From Lathyrus oleraceus (Eukaryota; Streptophyta; Magnoliopsida; Fabales; Fabaceae): a stretch of DNA of 64,000 bases. The stretch is from positions 269,801,618 to 269,865,617 of the forward strand of contig NC_066584.1 of assembly GCF_024323335.1 (NCBI RefSeq), read 5' to 3'. Positions 59,870 to 64,000 of the stretch are shown piece after piece; the stretch's first letter is position 1, and each line of letters opens with the position of its first letter. The notes beneath the pieces are model-generated. The model ran no database searches, had not been told where the DNA came from, and saw nothing but the letters and a program-made list of their open reading frames with translations. Position numbers and translations under genes: made by a program.

Positions 59870-60109
59870 CAATCAGCTGGGAACCCGAACGGATGATAGC
59901 GACGGCTGTCAGACTTTCAGGGTAAACAGGGATTGAATACTAAGAACCGTAGAATTTGCACAATACAGGGATCCAATAATGGAAACGTCCACTGGGATTT
60001 GATATTTATTACTGAGTATATTATTATTTTTTTTGTTTTCAACAGATACGGCCACATCCAGACATCACAATGATGATGAATGGGAATAAAAATCACAACT
60101 AGATGCCGA

Positions 60110-60755
60110 CGGACAACTAGGAAAAACTCAACGTTTACCAAGACCAACGGAGAGGTAACCAGACATTAATGAATGACTGGAAGAGATACAACCATACGTC
60201 AACAAACGAAATGGGAAAAACTCAACGTTTACCAAGACCAACGGAGAGGTAACCAACTGGGGACGACCAGGAAAAACTCGACGTTTATCGACACCAACGG
60301 AGAGGAGGACTACTGCTGGGGAGACAGAACACAACCAAATCATCAACGGATGATTGGGAAAAACTCGACGTTTATCGACACCAACGGAGAGGAGGATTAA
60401 CTGGGGACGACCCTGCGGGGAAAGATATCAACTATACGCCAACGGACGCATAGGAAAAACTCGACGTTTATCGACACCAACGGAGAGGAGGAATACTTCA
60501 CTAGGGAAGAAGGACACAACCAAATCATCAACGGATGATCGGGAAAAACTCGACGTTTATCGAAACCAACGGAGAGGTAACTCTGCATGGAGAGGGGTAC
60601 AACTAGACATCATCGGATGACTAGGAAAAACTCAACGTTTATCGACACCAACGGAGAGGAGGAAAACTTCACTAGGGAAGAAGGACACAACCAAATCATC
60701 AACGGATGATCGGGAAAAACTCGACGTTTATCGACACCAACGGAGAGGAGGAATA
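60110..60755 (-). repeat. 3'UTR tandem repeat family 1 of element C (8 copies)
   Basis: Eight copies of a core including GAAAAACTCGACGTTTATCG followed by ACACCAACGGAGAGG, spaced 58-96 bases apart from about 60118 to 60750. The spacers between cores also recur in part (ACACAACCAAATCATCAACG). Confidence 0.85.
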
Positions 60756-60761
60756 CTTCTT

Positions 60762-61080
60762 CGATCTGAAAATCGGAAATTGGCCTGAACGCCACTTCGG
60801 TCTGAATACCGGAAAATTGGCCTGAGTGCCATAAGTACATCGACCTGATCGTCGGAAACTCCTTCGGTCTGAATACCGGAAAATTCATAAGTACATCGAC
60901 CTGATCGTCGGAAACTTCTTCGGTCTGAATACCGGAAAAAACATAAGTACATCGACCTGATCGTCGGAAACTTCTTCGGTCTGAATACCGGAAAATTGGC
61001 CTGAGTGCCATAAGTACATCGACCTGATCGTCGGAAACTTCTTCGGTCTGAATACCGGAAAATTGGCCTGAGTGCCAAAG
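60762..61080 (-). repeat. 3'UTR tandem repeat family 2 of element C
   Basis: Five copies of TTCGGTCTGAATACCGGAAA and four of AAGTACATCGACCTGATCGT in units of about 60-70 bases. Each unit contains short palindromes (CGGTcTGAATACCG and CGACctgatCGTCG). Confidence 0.88.
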
Positions 61081-61109
61081 CGTGAATTGGTTTATGTTCC
61101 AAAACACTC

Positions 61110-61505
61110 AACATCCTGAAGTGGACATTCGATTCCACAAGAAATACGAATCTTACTCGACTGGGGAGGACGACTTCGACCCAAGAGCGCATGAGACATA
61201 TTATCTATAGCCGTCAGAACGTAGATAATGACCTCGCATGGAAGATTATCCATAACCGGGTTGTAGGTTGCTAAATGGATAAACGACCGACCTTATCCTG
61301 AAGAGAGCGAAGGCAAACTTGTTAAAGGATGGACATTCGATTCCACAAGGAATACGAATCTTACTCTGCTGGAGATAACAATCGAAAGATTGACCAAAGA
61401 GTGCATGAGATATATTATCTATAGCCGTCAAAACGTAGATAATACACTCGCATGGAAGATTATCCATAACCGGATTGTAGGTTGTTAAATGAATAACCGA
61501 CCGAC
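61110..61505 (-). repeat. 3'UTR duplication family 3 of element C
   Basis: Two diverged copies of about 200 bases, both containing GGACATTCGATTCCACAAG, TATTATCTATAGCCGTCA and GGAAGATTATCCATAACCGG. Confidence 0.85.
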
Positions 61506-61764
61506 AAGAAAGGCATCGGTACCAGGACTAGGTATGCAAAGATGACCAATCAAAAGAGGATAAAGTTGCTAACTCGGAGCAAAATACCCAAAAGAAAGGG
61601 GAAGACCCAATGGGGACAATACTGCTTGATCAAGGCACGTATCCAGAGGGAAAAGAATATCAACACCGCAAAGAGGGGATTACATCTACCGGTTTGTAGG
61701 CAGAAAACCACAGAAAGGTAACCAGTCATCGATAGGATGAGCACAAAGGGTTAACCCCAACAAG

Positions 61765-61985
61765 GGGATGAAAGTGGGATTTTACAACTACCAGCTAGTA
61801 GGTAGAAAACCACAAAGATAGGACTTACAACTACCGGTTTGTAGGTAGAAGCCAACAAACAGAATGAACCACAAAGGTTACCTCTGCTAGGGGGTGAAAG
61901 TGGGATTTTACAACTACCGGCTTGTAGGTAGAAAACCACTACGATAGGACTTACAACTACCGGTTTGTAGGTAGAAGCCACAAAT
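61765..61985 (-). repeat. 3'UTR tandem repeat family 4 of element C
   Basis: Four copies of ACAACTACCGGTTTGTAGGT-like cores arranged as two pairs, with repeat distance about 120 bases. Confidence 0.82.
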
Positions 61986-63590
61986 TCCGCTGAGGATGAG
62001 ATGAATGAGTGCCGGTTAGTGAGCGACTATTCATTTATGCCCCAGGGAAGCACGGGAGACAGCCAACAGGAAGCCAATTTAGGATTGATCCAAAAAAGGC
62101 AGACTGAAACAGGACTCATCCCAATGAGGAAAGAACTCAATAGGGAAAACCCATCCCGTTAGGGAGGGAACGGAAACAACCGTCATCCACGAGGATATAA
62201 CTCAGTGGGGAGCGCAGAAGGAAATGGTAGACACTTTCTGCTTAAGGGGTAGACTCTACATGGAGAGATCAGACACACCCACTTCTGCTAAGGGAAAGGA
62301 CCCAAGCTTGCAAGATGCTGCCAACTTCGGAGAGTAATACTGCTGGGGATACCCACTCAACTAAGGAGTCACTTGTTGGGAAAGCACTAACTTCTCAAAC
62401 ATGCTGATGAACCCAATTCTGAAGCCGATCCCATGGCGCGATGCTAAACTCTTTCCAACAACCCAATCTCGGCTGGTCCCCACGGCCTAGGGTTAATGGA
62501 TATGCTTGCAATGTTGATGCATGAGTTTTTTCTTGCTTTACACAATGCCCCATGATCATGGAAATGCTATGCACTAATGATGCAATATGCTATGCTTATC
62601 TAAATGATGAATGCATAAACACACGTCTCCTCTAGAGACAACACCGGGAAACTCCAGGAACTGTGTTGAGGATCCTATAACCATGTCAACTTCCATCCTG
62701 CTGGGGAAAGACAAACCTTGCTGGGGATGCACTCCATCGAACCCAAACTGCTTGGAGATTACCCTGTTAGGGGAGGCAACCCATTCTTATCTCTAATAGG
62801 GATGATTTTCTCCGAACCCGATCCGCTTGGGGACCTCGCTGAGGGAGAACCATCAACACAAACCCTACTGGGAAGGCAGTAACCTTCGGGTTCGCTGAGG
62901 AGACACTGATCTCAAATCTGTTATGGAGGTAACGCTCTCACACCTATTGGGGAAATACAGCTTATTGGACACGGAACACCTGTCGATTCGTCGAACAGAG
63001 GCATTCATCGTCCACCCACAGTGTCGGCTTTCCACTTTTGAGAACTCCCGGACTCGCCTGGACTTTTCTGATTCATCGCACGAAGATCGAATCCCTGGGA
63101 TCATACAAACTTTCCAGTCCTTAGACTTTGAAGAGTCTTCTTGATTATCTTTCCGGGACCGTCGTCGTAATCCTTCACTGTCTTTTCACCGTTCAACTAT
63201 CCCTTGCCCCTGATCTGGCTCTGCAGCAGAGATCGTTAGATAAAAGCGTGCCCCAGGTATGCCCCAGGTGTTCTGATATTTCAACACTTAGGTCACTCAA
63301 ACTTCCGAGTAAGATTTCCAGATTTCAACCTCATAAGCATGCATCGAAGGGACCTCTATGTTTTAAAATGCAAATATTCTTATCAAAACGAATGGATGTT
63401 TTCATAATCAAAGCGGTAATGACACAACAACAAAATTTATTGGACCGAACACATGCTTTATTGACTGGAACAAAAGATGGCTCACAATCGAGCAACGCAC
63501 AGGAAGCAAACCCTGGAAAGAGGTGATTGCGTACAACAGAAAAAACTCTATCCTAGTGGCAATGTGAAACCATGATCTCATCGGGTTCTA
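61986..63590 (-). other. Remainder of the element C 3'UTR
   Basis: No coding feature. Loose repetition of GCTGGGGA-type words (for example 62341, 62700 and 62721) suggests further decayed repeats. Confidence 0.5.
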
Positions 63591-63596
63591 ACTCAG

Positions 63597-63980
63597 TTAC
63601 ACCTCATATGTCCTCAAGACTTTCCGCACTTTCTGTCTTCTGAACAAGATGCTTCCGATCGGTCTCTGTCGGAGATTCTCCAAGTCATCATGAGCACAAA
63701 TGATCATGCTGGACGCAGTTGTTCGTTTCATTCCCTCTTTTGCCTGGACCTCCCTTTCGGGTTTTAGTCCACCGGGATACCCTTTTTTGCCCAAGTCGCC
63801 CTTGCGGGTTTTCAACTTGCCGGGTGTACAGTTCTTTTCTTTTATTATCCCTAACTTTTGCCCGAACCTTTTTCTCTTTTTTCTTGGTTCGCCGGGATGC
63901 CCATTTTTGCCTGGACTCTTTATTCTTTTTGTCCAGCGGGTCTCCTTCACGAAGTATTTTCTAACTGCGTCCGCACTCAT
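63597..63980 (-). pseudogene. Element C: end of pol and GC-rich post-pol block
   Basis: SADAVRKYF matches the NADEVKNNS pol end of element B, placing the pol C terminus here. The frame then runs on through Gly/Pro/Lys-rich residues (KNGHPGEPRKKRKRF, GKLKTRKGDLGKKGYPGGLK) that derive from repeated GGGTTTT/CCGGG-type DNA and are probably not protein-coding. Confidence 0.6.
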
Positions 63981-64000
63981 AGTGGATGGAAAATCGTCGT

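Larger units (their letters stand above)
53751..64000 (-). mobile_element. Ogre/Tat-like segment C with one LTR shared by two partial copies
   Basis: Minus-strand order: end of pol (64000-63950), long 3'UTR with several tandem repeat families, PPT, a TG..CA LTR (59857-55330), PBS, leader, gag start, then loss at about 53750. The part before the LTR is the 3' half of one copy; the part after is the 5' end of another. ORF1 is not seen between PBS and gag. Confidence 0.8.

Noticed and set aside
60173..61192. Repetitive frames of 72-165 residues over the 3'UTR arrays
   Set aside because: They are translations of tandem repeats whose unit lengths happen to keep frames open; the copies vary by indels.
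63719..63964. 81-residue plus-strand frame rich in Phe, Ser and Arg
   Set aside because: It is the antisense of the GC-rich post-pol block of element C.

Overview
This is a nuclear segment from a flowering plant, almost certainly a legume and probably of tribe Fabeae (pea, vetch, lentil and relatives). The reasons are the AT-rich sequence, a plant-type intron-rich gene, and dominance by giant Ogre-like Ty3/gypsy retrotransposons and Athila/Cyclops-like elements. The species is an inference. I see no bacterial operons, CRISPR arrays, tRNA or rRNA genes.

Only one ordinary cellular gene is supported: an MRS2/CorA-type magnesium transporter on the minus strand, ATG at 30975 and stop at 20100. 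It has 11 exons that splice in frame into 363 residues. Its introns carry transposon debris. Intron 3 holds a 4,982-bp Ty1/copia element (23851-28832) with a perfect 5-bp target duplication. Intron 5 holds a copia RNase H relic, an (AT)n tract and a FAR1/MULE-like relic.

Layout. 1-10901: 5' part of an Ogre-like element (A, minus strand): pro-side exon, protease, gag, ORF1, leader, PBS and a 4.9-kb LTR. 10902-12440 and beyond: an internally deleted Athila-like relic (E) into whose LTR A has inserted. 12.9-20 kb: decayed copia pieces, a (TC)n tract, simple-repeat arrays and a possible ABCG scrap. 20.1-31 kb: the MRS2 gene. 32.4-33.3 kb: a degenerate GGGACTT-rich array. 33957-53750: an Athila-like element (D, plus strand) split in its gag by a 14.6-kb Ogre element (B, minus strand, 36542-51180); B in turn contains a 1,344-bp solo LTR (38021-39364). 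About 53750-64000: an Ogre/Tat-like segment (C, minus strand) whose single 4.5-kb LTR is flanked by a PPT and 3'UTR on one side and by a PBS and gag on the other, as in two tandem copies sharing one LTR.

How the parts relate: the retroelements are parasites and none looks autonomous. Every pol region seen has stops, frameshifts or deletions. The transporter remains conceptually intact despite the insertions. The most interesting non-coding signals are two kinds of structured element in the Ogre-type LTRs whose stems change sequence but keep pairing: a double-hairpin module about 0.3-1.3 kb from the LTR end (five copies in C, one each in A and B), and a nested palindrome about 0.7 kb downstream of the LTR TATA box in A and B.
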